From: an uncultured Acidobacteriia bacterium
Lineage (GTDB): Bacteria > Acidobacteriota > Terriglobia > Bryobacterales > Bryobacteraceae
NCBI GenBank assembly: GCA_903893525.1
Contig: CAITMP010000083.1
Location: 1 to 35,327 of the forward strand
DNA: 35,327 bases
Direction: 5' to 3'
The notes beneath the pieces were generated by a model, which worked only from the letters and a program-made list of their open reading frames with translations, ran no database searches and was not told where the DNA came from. Made by a program: the position numbers and the translations under genes. Shown one piece after another: positions 18,005-27,824 of the stretch (its first letter is position 1; the number at the start of each line of letters is the position of its first letter).

Positions 18005-21000
18005 CTACTCCCTTGCCAGGTAGTAATGTACCGCCGGCGTCACGATCAGCGACAGGACCATCGACGCGGCGATGCCCCCGATCACCGCTATCGCCAGCGG
18101 CTGCAACATCTGCGAACCGGCACCGATCGCCAATGACAGCGGAATCATGCCTGCGACTGTCGCCATCGCGGTCATCAGAATCGGCCGCAAGCGACGTCGC
18201 CCGGCTTCCAACATCGCGTCGCGGGCCGAATAACCTTCAGCCCGGAAGCGCTGGTCGGCATCCAACAGCAGAATCCCGTTCTTCGCAACAATGCCGATTA
18301 CCATGATCAGCCCCATGAAAGACGAAATATTGAACGTTGTCTTCGTAACCAAGAGAGCCAGGAACACTCCCGAAGTGGAAAGCAGCGCCGATGCCAGAAT
18401 CGCCGACGGAGCGCCGAACGTCCCAAACTCGAACAGCAGAACCACGAAAACCAGCACCACAGCCAGGAACAAAACAAATCCAAGGTCCTTGAAGGACTTC
18501 TGCTGCTCCTGGTAGGTGCCGCCGTACACCACGCGGATCTCGGGCGGCAGGTTCATTTCGGCCACTGCGGCCTTGACCAAGTCCATGCCCTTGCCCAAGC
18601 TGATACCCTCGAAACGCCCCGTGACGCCGACCACGCGCTGCAAATTCTCGCGCCGGACCTCCGTCTGTCCGGCCTCGGTTTCGAACTTCGCAAGCGACCC
18701 CAGCGTGGCGTTCTTTCCCGTGGAACTCACGATCATCGTATTTTTCACCTGCTCCAGCGTGGCGCGGGTATAGTTCGGGAATCGGACGCGGATTGTATAG
18801 GAGCGGTCATTCACCACCACGGGTGTGGTGGCGGGCTCGCCTTGGAGAATCGCACTGGCGTCCAGTTCGATTTCCTGCGGCGTGAAACCGGCCCGCGCTG
18901 CCATCACAGGGTCTACGCGCATCACGATGGCGGAACCGCTGACAGTGTTCTCGATCCCGTTCTTCACGTCCTTGACCTGTTCGATCTTCTTGATCCGGTC
19001 ACCCACCTTCGGGGCCCACTTCTTCAAGACGGCTGGATCCTGGCAGAACATCTTGATTTCAATCGGCTCGGGCGAATTGCTCAAATCGCCGATCATGTCC
19101 TGCAAAACCTGGATGAACTCGATGTCGAGTTGGGGGTAGGCACCGTTGATCTGCTTCCGGAGATCGGAAATCACTTCGTCGATTCCCCGCTCGCGGTCCG
19201 CCTTCAGCCGGACAAGGAAATCGCCAGTATTCGCCTCGGTAACGGCAGCTAAGCCCAACTGCAAGCCAGTGCGGCGGGAAGTACCCTCCACCTCCGGCAC
19301 CTTTGCCAGGATCTTCTCCACGCCCAGGAGTACTTCGTTGGTGTCGTGCAGCGAGGAACCGGCAGGCATCAGGTAATCCAACACGAAGCCACCCTCGTCC
19401 ATCTCGGGGAGTAGATCGGAACCGAGCGATTGGTAGCAGAGGAATGAAACGCCAACCAGCGCAGCGCAACCCAACAGCAACATCAGAGGTTGACGCAGGG
19501 ACAATCCCAACGCCGCCGTATAGGCGTTCGTCAATTTGCCCATGAAACCGGTTGTTGAGACATGACCGTGCGCGTCGGCAGTGGTGGAAGGTTCCAGCTT
19601 GCCGGAACGTTGCCGACGCAGCAGGTAGTGGCTCAACGCCGGGGTCCAAGTCAGCGCCAAGGCCAGGGAAGTCAAAAGCGAGGTTCCAACCGTCAGCGCC
19701 AGCGCCCGAAAGAAGGTACCCGTCACCCCGGTAATGGAGATCAGCGGCAGGAAAACGACGATCGGCGTAATGGTGGAGCCCAGCAGCGGCACCCGGATTT
19801 CCTTGAGCGCGCTGCGGATGGCGTCGCCGCGTGATTGCCCCGAGTCCCGGTGCATGACGATGTTTTCGACCACGACAATCGCGTCGTCGATGACCAACCC
19901 GACCGCAGCTGCCAGTCCGCCCAGCGTCATCAGGTCGAAGCTCTCTCCCAGCATGCGCAGCACGATCAGGGTAATGCCGATAGTGGCTGGAATCACGAGG
20001 CCAGCGACGATGGAACTGCCCCAGTCGCGCAGGAAAAGAACCAGGATGATGGCCGCAAAAACCAAGCCAATCAGGATGGCGTCACGCACGCTGGCGATGG
20101 AGTCGCGCACCAGTTGGGATTGGTCATAGAAGGCCTGAAGCTTCACACCCGGAGGCAGGGTGGTCCGGATCTGATCCAATTCCTTTGCCACCAAATCCGC
20201 CACTGCGACCGTATTGCCCGTGGGCTGCCGGAAGACGTTCAACAGCACTGCCGGTTTCCCGTTGGCCGTCACAATCGTATATACGGGCGCGACCGACGGG
20301 CCTACACTACCCAAATCGGCGATGCGGATGGGCACGCCTGCGGGTGACGTTTTCACCACCACGTTGGCGATTTCGTCCGGTGTCCGGGTTTGGCCAGTGA
20401 CCAGCGCCAGGGACAGCTCGTGGTTGTTCTCGAGCAACCCGGGCGAATCAATCATGTTGCTGCGCGCGATGGCGTCCAGAATTCCCGGCACGGTCACCTG
20501 GGCCTGCAACATCTTTGCCGGATCCGGTTGCACCTGGAATTCGGGAACCTGCCCGCCTTGCAGTACCACCATCGACACGCCGGTGACCCTGTTCAGCCTC
20601 GGCTTGATCGAATAGTTGGCCAATTCCCAAAGCTTCGATTGCGGCATGCTGTCCGAGGTCAGGCTGTAGCCCAGAATCGGAAAGGCCGCAAATGTCAGGC
20701 GGTTGGCCGTCAGCTTGGCGGTCGGCGGGAGCGTCGTCTGCACGCGCGCCAAGGCCGCGTTCACGGACTGCAGCGTCTGGAACATGTCCACATTCCAGTT
20801 GAAGAAGAGGCTGACTTCGGCCGAGCCGCGGCTGGTATTGGAACGCACTGTTTCGAGTCCAGGAACGCTGTTCATGGCCTCTTCGATATTCCGCGTGACC
20901 GTAACATGCATCTGGTCGATGGGAGCCACGCCGTTGTCGACGCCTACCACGACGCGCGGGAAGTCGGTCGACGGGAATACCGCAACAGGAATCGAAAGCG

Positions 21001-21121
21001 CCAAATACGAGCCCATCGCCACCAGCGCGACAATGCTGAACAGGATGGGTCTGGAGAACCGCGCCGTCCAATGGTCGTGCGTCTGGTCTTCGGGGGGAGG
21101 AATGGGGGTCAGGTCACTCAT
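18005..21121 (-). CDS. RND efflux transporter permease (AcrB/CzcA-like)
   Basis: 1038 aa; FSRPILFSIVALVAMGSYLALSIPVAVFPSTDFP, GGLAAAVGLVIDDAIVVVENIVMHRD (TM4 Asp pair), GLIMVIGIVAKNGILLLD, RLRPILMTAMATVAGMIPLSL. Confidence 0.95.
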   Translation of the reverse strand: MSDLTPIPPPEDQTHDHWTARFSRPILFSIVALVAMGSYLALSIPVAVFPSTDFPRVVVGVDNGVAPIDQMHVTVTRNIEEAMNSVPGLETVRSNTSRGSAEVSLFFNWNVDMFQTLQSVNAALARVQTTLPPTAKLTANRLTFAAFPILGYSLTSDSMPQSKLWELANYSIKPRLNRVTGVSMVVLQGGQVPEFQVQPDPAKMLQAQVTVPGILDAIARSNMIDSPGLLENNHELSLALVTGQTRTPDEIANVVVKTSPAGVPIRIADLGSVGPSVAPVYTIVTANGKPAVLLNVFRQPTGNTVAVADLVAKELDQIRTTLPPGVKLQAFYDQSQLVRDSIASVRDAILIGLVFAAIILVLFLRDWGSSIVAGLVIPATIGITLIVLRMLGESFDLMTLGGLAAAVGLVIDDAIVVVENIVMHRDSGQSRGDAIRSALKEIRVPLLGSTITPIVVFLPLISITGVTGTFFRALALTVGTSLLTSLALALTWTPALSHYLLRRQRSGKLEPSTTADAHGHVSTTGFMGKLTNAYTAALGLSLRQPLMLLLGCAALVGVSFLCYQSLGSDLLPEMDEGGFVLDYLMPAGSSLHDTNEVLLGVEKILAKVPEVEGTSRRTGLQLGLAAVTEANTGDFLVRLKADRERGIDEVISDLRKQINGAYPQLDIEFIQVLQDMIGDLSNSPEPIEIKMFCQDPAVLKKWAPKVGDRIKKIEQVKDVKNGIENTVSGSAIVMRVDPVMAARAGFTPQEIELDASAILQGEPATTPVVVNDRSYTIRVRFPNYTRATLEQVKNTMIVSSTGKNATLGSLAKFETEAGQTEVRRENLQRVVGVTGRFEGISLGKGMDLVKAAVAEMNLPPEIRVVYGGTYQEQQKSFKDLGFVLFLAVVLVFVVLLFEFGTFGAPSAILASALLSTSGVFLALLVTKTTFNISSFMGLIMVIGIVAKNGILLLDADQRFRAEGYSARDAMLEAGRRRLRPILMTAMATVAGMIPLSLAIGAGSQMLQPLAIAVIGGIAASMVLSLIVTPAVHYYLARE

Positions 21122-21128
21122 TCATCGC

Positions 21129-22400
21129 CTACTTGTCGTCGTCGTCATCGTCAGCCGCAACCGGGGGTTCCACGATCTTGATCTTGGCCTTGTTTTCGAG
21201 GCCCAAGCCACCTGCAACGATGACCTTCTCGCCTTCGGAGACTCCGCTGATGATCTGGACGTTGTCGCCCTGCCGGACTCCAACATTGATGCGCCGTTCT
21301 CGCGCTGTATTGTCGGCCATGGCGATCATCACCTTCTCGCCGCCTTCATCGAAGTTCAGGATCGCCGATACAGGGACGATGGTCACATCCTTCAAGGTTT
21401 CGGCCTTGATGGAAACCCGCACCGTGCCGCCAGGTTTCAGCTTCTCCTCTTCGTTGGGCGCCTGGACCCAGACCTCGATCGTGGTGGTCGCCGGATCCAC
21501 GGCGGGGCTGACAACCGTAACCCTGCCCGCGATATTGCCGTCCGGTCCAGCCAATGTGGCCGGGCTGCCGACTTTGATAAACGCCGCGTCCCTCACCGGA
21601 ATATTTGCGCGCGCCACAACCTGCGAAATATCGACAATCGAGAGCAACGGCGCGCCAGGTGCCGCCATTTCACCGGGGTACACCGGACGGTCGGAAACGA
21701 CGCCCGAAATCGGCGTGGTGATCTGCGCGTAGGAAAGCTGTGCGGTGGCCGAGTCCAAATGCGCCTTGGCGGCGTCCATCTGGGACTGGGCTGCCTGCAA
21801 CTGTTGGCGCTGTCCGACCGAATTCAGAGTCTGCAAATGCCGCTGCGCCGTATCGAACTGGGTCTGGGCTTGAACCATGGAAACCTGCGCATCGTCCACC
21901 AGCTTGCGCGCCAACGCCCCCTGCTTTACCAGCTCAACCCGGCTTTCATAGACCCTCTTGGCTGCTTCCAGTGCCTGACGGAAAGCCGTGACGTCGGCTT
22001 CGGCCTTGGTCTTGTCGTCCACCGCCGTGGCACCGCGCAAACCCTGGTACTGCGCTTGGGTCTGCTCATGGAGGCTCTTGCTTTCGGCTACGGCCGCGGT
22101 CAAATCGCGGCTCTCCAGCTCGGCTACAACCTGACCGGCCTTCACGTGGTCGCCCCGGTTTACCAGCACCCGCTTCACCGGCGCCGAAATTTTGGGAGTG
22201 ACGTTGGCTTGGTTGATGGGATAGAGTACCGCGTCGCTTTCCACCACGCGGTCAATCGGACCGCTGCGGACGTTCACCACTTGGACAGGAACAGGTGGTT
22301 CCGCCTCTGCCTCGGCCTTCTTTTCCGTTTTGCCGCAGGCGCTACAAAACAAAGCCAGTGCCAGTCCGGCTGGCAACAGGTGCTTCCAATTCGTTGGCAT
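21129..22400 (-). CDS. RND efflux periplasmic adaptor (membrane fusion protein)
   Basis: Lipoprotein-like N-terminus (LALALFCSACGKTEKK), APVKRVLVNRGDHVKAGQVVAELESRDL, ITTPISGVVSDRPVYPGEMAAPGAPLLSIVD. Confidence 0.93.
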   Translation of the reverse strand: MPTNWKHLLPAGLALALFCSACGKTEKKAEAEAEPPVPVQVVNVRSGPIDRVVESDAVLYPINQANVTPKISAPVKRVLVNRGDHVKAGQVVAELESRDLTAAVAESKSLHEQTQAQYQGLRGATAVDDKTKAEADVTAFRQALEAAKRVYESRVELVKQGALARKLVDDAQVSMVQAQTQFDTAQRHLQTLNSVGQRQQLQAAQSQMDAAKAHLDSATAQLSYAQITTPISGVVSDRPVYPGEMAAPGAPLLSIVDISQVVARANIPVRDAAFIKVGSPATLAGPDGNIAGRVTVVSPAVDPATTTIEVWVQAPNEEEKLKPGGTVRVSIKAETLKDVTIVPVSAILNFDEGGEKVMIAMADNTARERRINVGVRQGDNVQIISGVSEGEKVIVAGGLGLENKAKIKIVEPPVAADDDDDDK

Positions 22401-22401
22401 A

Positions 22402-23715
22402 TTAGAGGGTCCCCGTCAGAGTCTGAATATTGGCGATGGCGATTCGGTAGCGGGCCAAGCCGTCGTCGTAGGCGTTTCGTGCCTGGGTCACCGTGGATTG
22501 GGCGTCGACCACCTCCAGCGTGACCGCTTCACCAGCCTGGTAGCGAAGCAGTGTCAGCCGCAAGCTCTCCGCTGCCAAATCCACCGAAGTTTTCAGCGAT
22601 TCAATCTGTGCCTTTGCTGCGTCGGCCTCGGCATAGGCGGCGGCAATGTTGCCCTGGAGGGTGCGCTCGGCCAGGGTGAGGTCGAGCTTGGCCTGGGTGC
22701 GCCGCAGTTCCGCTTGGGCGATCTTGCTCTTCGTCGTTCCCCAATTCCACACCGGGATGTTGAGCGTGATCTGGCCGGAGTATCCAAGGTTGCGGCGGCG
22801 TTCGTCGTCACGGATTCCGTAGGCGGCGAAAACATTGGCGTTGATGCCGTAGAAAAAGTCGATGGAAAGTGAGGGCAAGTAGCCGTAGCGCGCCACACCG
22901 ACGTCGTAACCGGCCGACTCCACAACGGACCGGGCAACATGGAGCTCCGGACTCGACGCGGATGCCTTGGCCTTGGCATCGTCCACCGGCGGCGCGGGTT
23001 CGGCGCTTGCCAAGTCATCCTCGACCTCGAAGTTGGAGCTGAAATTGGGGAAAATCAGGACGCCGAGTCCGATCTTGGCCTTCTCAATCGCTGAGACCGC
23101 GTCCTGCAGGTCACGCTGACGCTGCTGGAGCTGGATTCGTGCCTTGATGACATCGGACTTGGCCGCTTCCCCGCCTTTTTCCTGCTTGTCGGTGATGTCG
23201 AGGAACTGCTCGGCCTCCCGGAGGCTGCGCTGGGCGTTGCCGAACTTGCGCCCGGCGGAAACGATGGCGTAGTAGCCCTGGATCACGGTGGCGTTGATGC
23301 CTCGAGCTGCGATTTCGACACGGGCCTTCGCGGCCGCTTCATTCGCAGCTGCGCGGTTGATTTCACCCTTGCGGAACACGGCCAGCACTTCCTGGTGCAC
23401 CTGCGCCTGTTCGTTGTAGACGTGCAGGCCGTCGTTTGCCACAAACACCCCGGATGTGGTGCCGTTGCCCTCGGTATGGATGTACTGGTTGAATGCGTTG
23501 ACCGTGGGGAGGCGTCCTGCGCGGGCCTGCAGCGAATCCTCCTTGGCCTGCTGGACTCCGAGGTTGGCCGAGGTCACCTGCCCGCCATATTGCCGAGCCC
23601 GCGAAATCGCGTCGGCCAAGGTGATCTTCGGAGACGGCTGGGGTGTCACCGTTTGGGCGAGCCCCGACCCGGCGGCCAGGCAGAGCAAGATGTGTCGGAT
23701 TCTGGTCGGGTTCAT
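22402..23715 (-). CDS. TolC family outer membrane efflux protein
   Basis: Signal peptide, then a TolC-like two-repeat coiled-coil pattern (LADAISRARQYGGQVTSANLGVQQAKEDS; LRLTLLRYQAGEAVTLEVVDAQSTVTQARNAYDDGLARYRIAIANIQTLTG). Confidence 0.92.
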   Translation of the reverse strand: MNPTRIRHILLCLAAGSGLAQTVTPQPSPKITLADAISRARQYGGQVTSANLGVQQAKEDSLQARAGRLPTVNAFNQYIHTEGNGTTSGVFVANDGLHVYNEQAQVHQEVLAVFRKGEINRAAANEAAAKARVEIAARGINATVIQGYYAIVSAGRKFGNAQRSLREAEQFLDITDKQEKGGEAAKSDVIKARIQLQQRQRDLQDAVSAIEKAKIGLGVLIFPNFSSNFEVEDDLASAEPAPPVDDAKAKASASSPELHVARSVVESAGYDVGVARYGYLPSLSIDFFYGINANVFAAYGIRDDERRRNLGYSGQITLNIPVWNWGTTKSKIAQAELRRTQAKLDLTLAERTLQGNIAAAYAEADAAKAQIESLKTSVDLAAESLRLTLLRYQAGEAVTLEVVDAQSTVTQARNAYDDGLARYRIAIANIQTLTGTL

Positions 23716-23789
23716 GTCGCTGGTCTGCGGAAGTTTCCTCCGGCAGTTTACCAGTCCACCATTTCAGCCTGAAGAATGGCTGAACGCGG

Positions 23790-25028
23790 CTACCGCGCCA
23801 AGGCCACAGCCAAGAGCAGTGCGCGCTGTGTCCCCAGATAGGAATCCTTGGTGTCGAACGTCTCGTCCAGCGAGTGGTTGGCCGTTCCCTGGCCGCCGCC
23901 GCCAATCGTGACCGCCGGAATTCCGAGATTCATCGGAACATTCGAGTCCGTGGAACCCTCGCCCGCGGTGGCGCTTGGATTGAAGAGCTTCGTCACTTCC
24001 ATCGAGGTCTTGACGATGGCCGAATCGGCGGGCGTGCTTCCGGCGGGTCGGTACCCCACCAAAGCGTTGTCAACAGAAACCGGTCCCCGCCCCTTCCAAC
24101 GCTTGTTTTCCTCATCGACGGCCTGCTGCACCGCCCGCTTGTACTTGGCATGGATCGTTTCGAGCGAATCCTTGTCCGAGGAGCGCATGTCGACCTCCAT
24201 CCAGCCTTCGAACGGGATCGAGTTGACCGACGTGCCGCCTCCGACCCGCCCCACGTTGAACGTGGTCTTGGGGGTGGTGGGAACCTCAAACTCATCAATC
24301 TTCGCGATCGCCCGCCCCATGGCCTGGATCGGGTTCGCCAGCCCGAATGCTCCAAAACTATGCCCGCCGGGGCCCTTGAATGTGGCGCGGTAGCGGTAGC
24401 TGCCGACTCCCACGTTTGTGACCCGGAGCCCCACGCCGTCCACCGAAACAAACTTGTCGATCTGGCCCTTCAGGGTTACGTTGAACAGTTCCTTGGTGCC
24501 GCGAAGGTCGCCGAGGCCTTCCTCGCCTGTGTCGGCGACGAATGTAATCGTGCCCGGCGTTTGGACCTTCGCCTCGTCCAAGGCTCGAATCACGCCCAGC
24601 ATCACGGCCAAGCCGCGGCAGTCATCGGCAATCCCAGGTGCGGCAAGGATGTCGCCGTTGCGCTTTACCTTCACATCGGTGCCCTCGGGAAAGACGGTGT
24701 CGAGATGGGCCTGGAACAGCAGATTGGGGTGCGCGGACACGCCGGGTCGAACCCCGATCACATTTCCCGCCTTGTCGATCCGGACGTCCTTCAGACCGGC
24801 CTGCTCAAAGAGGCGCTTGAATTCCAGGCCGCGAGCCTCTTCATGGAATGGAGGCGCAGGGATCTCGCAGACCCGGATCTGTTCATCAATGAAGTGTGCT
24901 TCGTTGCGCTTGGCTGCGTCCAGTGCGGCCCGGACGGTCGGGTCCGCCATGAGTGCGGTGGCGGATTGGCCTTGGAGCGCGGATTCAGCCAAAGAGCAAA
25001 GGATCAAAAAAAGGACTGCGCGATGCAT
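23790..25028 (-). CDS. M20 family metallopeptidase, exported
   Basis: Signal peptide; LLFQAHLDTVFPEG, APGIADDCRGLAVMLGVI, FVADTGEEGLGDLRG (metal-ligand and catalytic Glu motifs). Confidence 0.9.
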   Translation of the reverse strand: MHRAVLFLILCSLAESALQGQSATALMADPTVRAALDAAKRNEAHFIDEQIRVCEIPAPPFHEEARGLEFKRLFEQAGLKDVRIDKAGNVIGVRPGVSAHPNLLFQAHLDTVFPEGTDVKVKRNGDILAAPGIADDCRGLAVMLGVIRALDEAKVQTPGTITFVADTGEEGLGDLRGTKELFNVTLKGQIDKFVSVDGVGLRVTNVGVGSYRYRATFKGPGGHSFGAFGLANPIQAMGRAIAKIDEFEVPTTPKTTFNVGRVGGGTSVNSIPFEGWMEVDMRSSDKDSLETIHAKYKRAVQQAVDEENKRWKGRGPVSVDNALVGYRPAGSTPADSAIVKTSMEVTKLFNPSATAGEGSTDSNVPMNLGIPAVTIGGGGQGTANHSLDETFDTKDSYLGTQRALLLAVALAR

Positions 25029-25060
25029 GACCCATTCTAATGGGGTCCGTGCGGGTCCAG

Positions 25061-26572
25061 CTAGATTGCAGCGTCGCTACCGCTGCGAAGGCGGCGAAGG
25101 AGGTCGAAATACTGCATGACACGCCCCCGGAAAAATACGCCCAGGACAAACAGGTAGCCCGCGGCACCCAACGCGACCTCCGTAGCCAGATGGCCTTTGA
25201 AACCCCACGATACTGCAACGGGTAGCGATTTCGCCAAGAGAACCGCCGCTGTCATGGACACGGATCCGGCAACGGATGGCAGCAGGGCGTTCAGGTAGGC
25301 TCGGACTCCACATCCAACCGCTTGGACCGCTTGGAAGGTCCCAGCAAACACGTTGAGCGGCGACATAACCAGCCAAGTCAAGGCAACAGCACCCACACCC
25401 CACCGCGACGCAATCCAAAATGCACCCGGCATGACCACGAAACCGACGATAGCGTTCCGCATGGCCCAGCGAGTTTTCCGTTGTGCGGTCAGGACCTGCC
25501 CGTTCAAATAGCTGAGCGCGCGAATTCCGGCATAGACCGCGATCCACCGCAAGGGCTCGATGGTCGCATTCCATTTGGTCGGTCCCAACAGGACATGCAC
25601 CGCATCGGGCGCGACCAAGGCAAGACCGAATGCCAAAGGAAACAGGACCATCGTCAGCCCCTGTGTCAGAAGCAGGAAGTAACGGACCGTGAGTTCCTTG
25701 TCGGCTTGGATGCGGGCAAAAAGGGGGCCCGTCACCCGCATCAGCATGGTGCCGATCTTTTCCACGGGTGTATATGCCAAACTATTGGCGATTCGATAAG
25801 CTCCAACGCTCGCCTGTCCGAGTGTGCGACCCACAACGATGCTGTCAGCGAGCGACATGATGCTTCCGGCAATCCGCTGCGTTGCTACTTCCATACCGAA
25901 CTTCAATGGCTCGGCAATTTCCGCCCATCGTGGCATTTGGAAGCGGGTCGGTTTCCAATAGAACAGTAGGGCTACCGCGCAAGACCTCCCGGCCAAGTTC
26001 CCAGCGGCGATTGCCCAGTATCCCATTCCGCGATAGGCACAAAACACTGTACAAGTTGCTGTAGTGAGTGCTTGGATCGATTCGGCCAGAGAAAGCTTCC
26101 GGTAATCCAAGTCCTTCTGGAGCAGCGCCAGCGGAACAGACTCCAAACCAGTGAGCAAAAAGGTAACACTCACAACCTGAACCACAGCTTCCAGTGCAGG
26201 AGTGTGGAAGAACTTGGCAAGCAATGGGGCTGCAACGAACGACAGCGCCATTCCGAGAAACCCGAACAAAGTGGCCACGCTGGCAATTTGCGCCACAATT
26301 TCTGCCGCCATTTCCCGCATCTGGAGTACGGCCATGCCGATGCCGAACTCGGCCATGACGTTTGCAACGATGAAGTAAATGCCAGCCATCTCGGCGATTC
26401 CAAAATCGTCGGGAGACAGCAAACGAGCCGCGACGATCGTGGATGGCCAGGAGACCAGCTGGGAAATCCATTTCGCAGCTGCGGTCCAAGCCAAGCCACC
26501 AACGACCTTTTTGTGCAAACTCTTGCGTTCGCTGTCGGCCAGTGCCCTGTTGTCCGGGCGATTGGTGCTCAT
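25061..26572 (-). CDS. Oligosaccharide flippase / polysaccharide biosynthesis protein (MOP superfamily, Wzx-like)
   Basis: LAWTAAAKWISQLVSWPSTIVAARLLSPDDFGIAEMAGIYFIVANVMAEFGIGMAVLQ plus many TM helices. Confidence 0.88.
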   Translation of the reverse strand: MSTNRPDNRALADSERKSLHKKVVGGLAWTAAAKWISQLVSWPSTIVAARLLSPDDFGIAEMAGIYFIVANVMAEFGIGMAVLQMREMAAEIVAQIASVATLFGFLGMALSFVAAPLLAKFFHTPALEAVVQVVSVTFLLTGLESVPLALLQKDLDYRKLSLAESIQALTTATCTVFCAYRGMGYWAIAAGNLAGRSCAVALLFYWKPTRFQMPRWAEIAEPLKFGMEVATQRIAGSIMSLADSIVVGRTLGQASVGAYRIANSLAYTPVEKIGTMLMRVTGPLFARIQADKELTVRYFLLLTQGLTMVLFPLAFGLALVAPDAVHVLLGPTKWNATIEPLRWIAVYAGIRALSYLNGQVLTAQRKTRWAMRNAIVGFVVMPGAFWIASRWGVGAVALTWLVMSPLNVFAGTFQAVQAVGCGVRAYLNALLPSVAGSVSMTAAVLLAKSLPVAVSWGFKGHLATEVALGAAGYLFVLGVFFRGRVMQYFDLLRRLRSGSDAAI

Positions 26573-26573
26573 C

Positions 26574-27683
26574 TCAAGCCTGGGATACGAACGTACTCCG
26601 GAGGACCGATCTCACACGTTGTCCGGCGCTGCCATCCCAATATTCAGGGATGGATGCCGGACGATCATCGTGCTTGGAATCGGCCCATGCGGCCAGAATC
26701 GAATCGCGCGAGGTTCCTGCCAACCGATTGGTGCCGCACTCCACCGTGCTCGGCCGCTCGGTATTGTCCCGGAGAGTCAGGCAGGGAACGCCCAGCACAG
26801 TCGTCTCCTCTTGAATTCCGCCTGAATCGGTCAGTACAACTGCGCTTCCGGCCTGCAGACAGAGGAAATCCAAGTACCCCAGCGGCTCCAGTACGTGTAT
26901 GTTTTCGGGGAGTCCTGCACCGCTGGTCAGCTTGCTCCGGGTTCTTGGGTGCATCGGCCAGTAGAGGGGAACCTCCTTGGCGATTTCGGCCAGGGCCGAC
27001 AGGATTTCGGCCAACTGGGCCGGGTTGTCCACATTTGCCGGCCGGTGCAGGGTCACCATGCCGTACTTTTCATGCTGGATCAAACGCTGGCGCGCGTCCG
27101 ATGCCAAGGCCTGGCTCAGGTGGCTCCGCAACGAATCGATCATCAGGTTGCCCACCATGTGGATTTTTGCGGGACCGACGCCTTCCCGCAGCAGGTTCCG
27201 GCGACCGCTCTCCTCTGTTACCAGGTAGAGATCCGTGATTGCATCCGTCGCCAGCCGGTTGATCTCTTCCGGCATGGTCCGGTCGAAGCTTCGCAGGCCC
27301 GCTTCGATGTGGATGACACAAATGCCGAGCTTGCTCGCCGCCAATGCTGCAGCCACCGTCGAGTTGACATCGCCAACCACAATCACGGCGGCAGGCTGTT
27401 CGGCGATCAGCACAGGCTCGATGCGCTTCAGGATCTCACCCGTCTGCTGGGCGTGGGATCCGGAACCGGCTTCCAAGTGGTAAGCCGGGGCGGGCAGGCC
27501 CAAGTCATCGAAAAACTGCCCCGACATTGCATAGTCGTAATGCTGGCCCGTATGCACCAGTATGGGGGCAAAATCCGTATCCCCGGCCAACGCGGCGAAC
27601 AAGGGCGCGACCTTCATGAAGTTCGGTCTAGCGCCGGCGACAACAACTAGTTTGACTGGCATCTCCATTTTCAATTGGATCAT
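26574..27683 (-). CDS. wecB: UDP-N-acetylglucosamine 2-epimerase (non-hydrolysing)
   Basis: KLVVVAGARPNFMKVAPL, VHTGQHYDYAMSGQFFDDLGL, VVGDVNSTVAAALAA, HIEAGLRSFDRTMPEEINR, LTDSGGIQEETTVLGVPCLTLRDNTERPSTVE. Start could be a few codons downstream. Confidence 0.92.
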   Translation of the reverse strand: MIQLKMEMPVKLVVVAGARPNFMKVAPLFAALAGDTDFAPILVHTGQHYDYAMSGQFFDDLGLPAPAYHLEAGSGSHAQQTGEILKRIEPVLIAEQPAAVIVVGDVNSTVAAALAASKLGICVIHIEAGLRSFDRTMPEEINRLATDAITDLYLVTEESGRRNLLREGVGPAKIHMVGNLMIDSLRSHLSQALASDARQRLIQHEKYGMVTLHRPANVDNPAQLAEILSALAEIAKEVPLYWPMHPRTRSKLTSGAGLPENIHVLEPLGYLDFLCLQAGSAVVLTDSGGIQEETTVLGVPCLTLRDNTERPSTVECGTNRLAGTSRDSILAAWADSKHDDRPASIPEYWDGSAGQRVRSVLRSTFVSQA

Positions 27684-27824
27684 GAGCGGGCCGACGATGG
27701 AGTCTCGGAGCCCGTAGCAGCGGGAATCATAAGAAAGTTATAAACTGACATTGGGCGCAAACTGAGGTCGGCGGTGCCATGGGTGCGACCATAGAAGCTG
27801 ATCTCCTAGGCAGCGCACGTAGGT

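Noticed and set aside
21129-21160. Short GTC/GAC-rich tract at the adaptor 3' end (encodes DDDDDDK)
   Set aside because: A low-complexity acidic C-terminus; too short and imperfect to call a functional repeat.
20703-22523. 606-aa plus-strand ORF
   Set aside because: Antisense to the RND permease, adaptor and TolC genes; His/Arg/Gly-rich shadow translation without domain signature.
23874-25040. 388-aa plus-strand ORF
   Set aside because: Antisense shadow of the M20 peptidase; no domain features.
25029-25048. Small inverted repeat GACCCATT..AATGGGGTC directly upstream of the M20 peptidase start
   Set aside because: Imperfect (one bulge), a tiny loop and a single occurrence; not enough to call an operator or terminator.
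26072-27238. 388-aa plus-strand ORF
   Set aside because: Antisense to the flippase and WecB-like genes; Pro/Arg-rich translation with no family resemblance.
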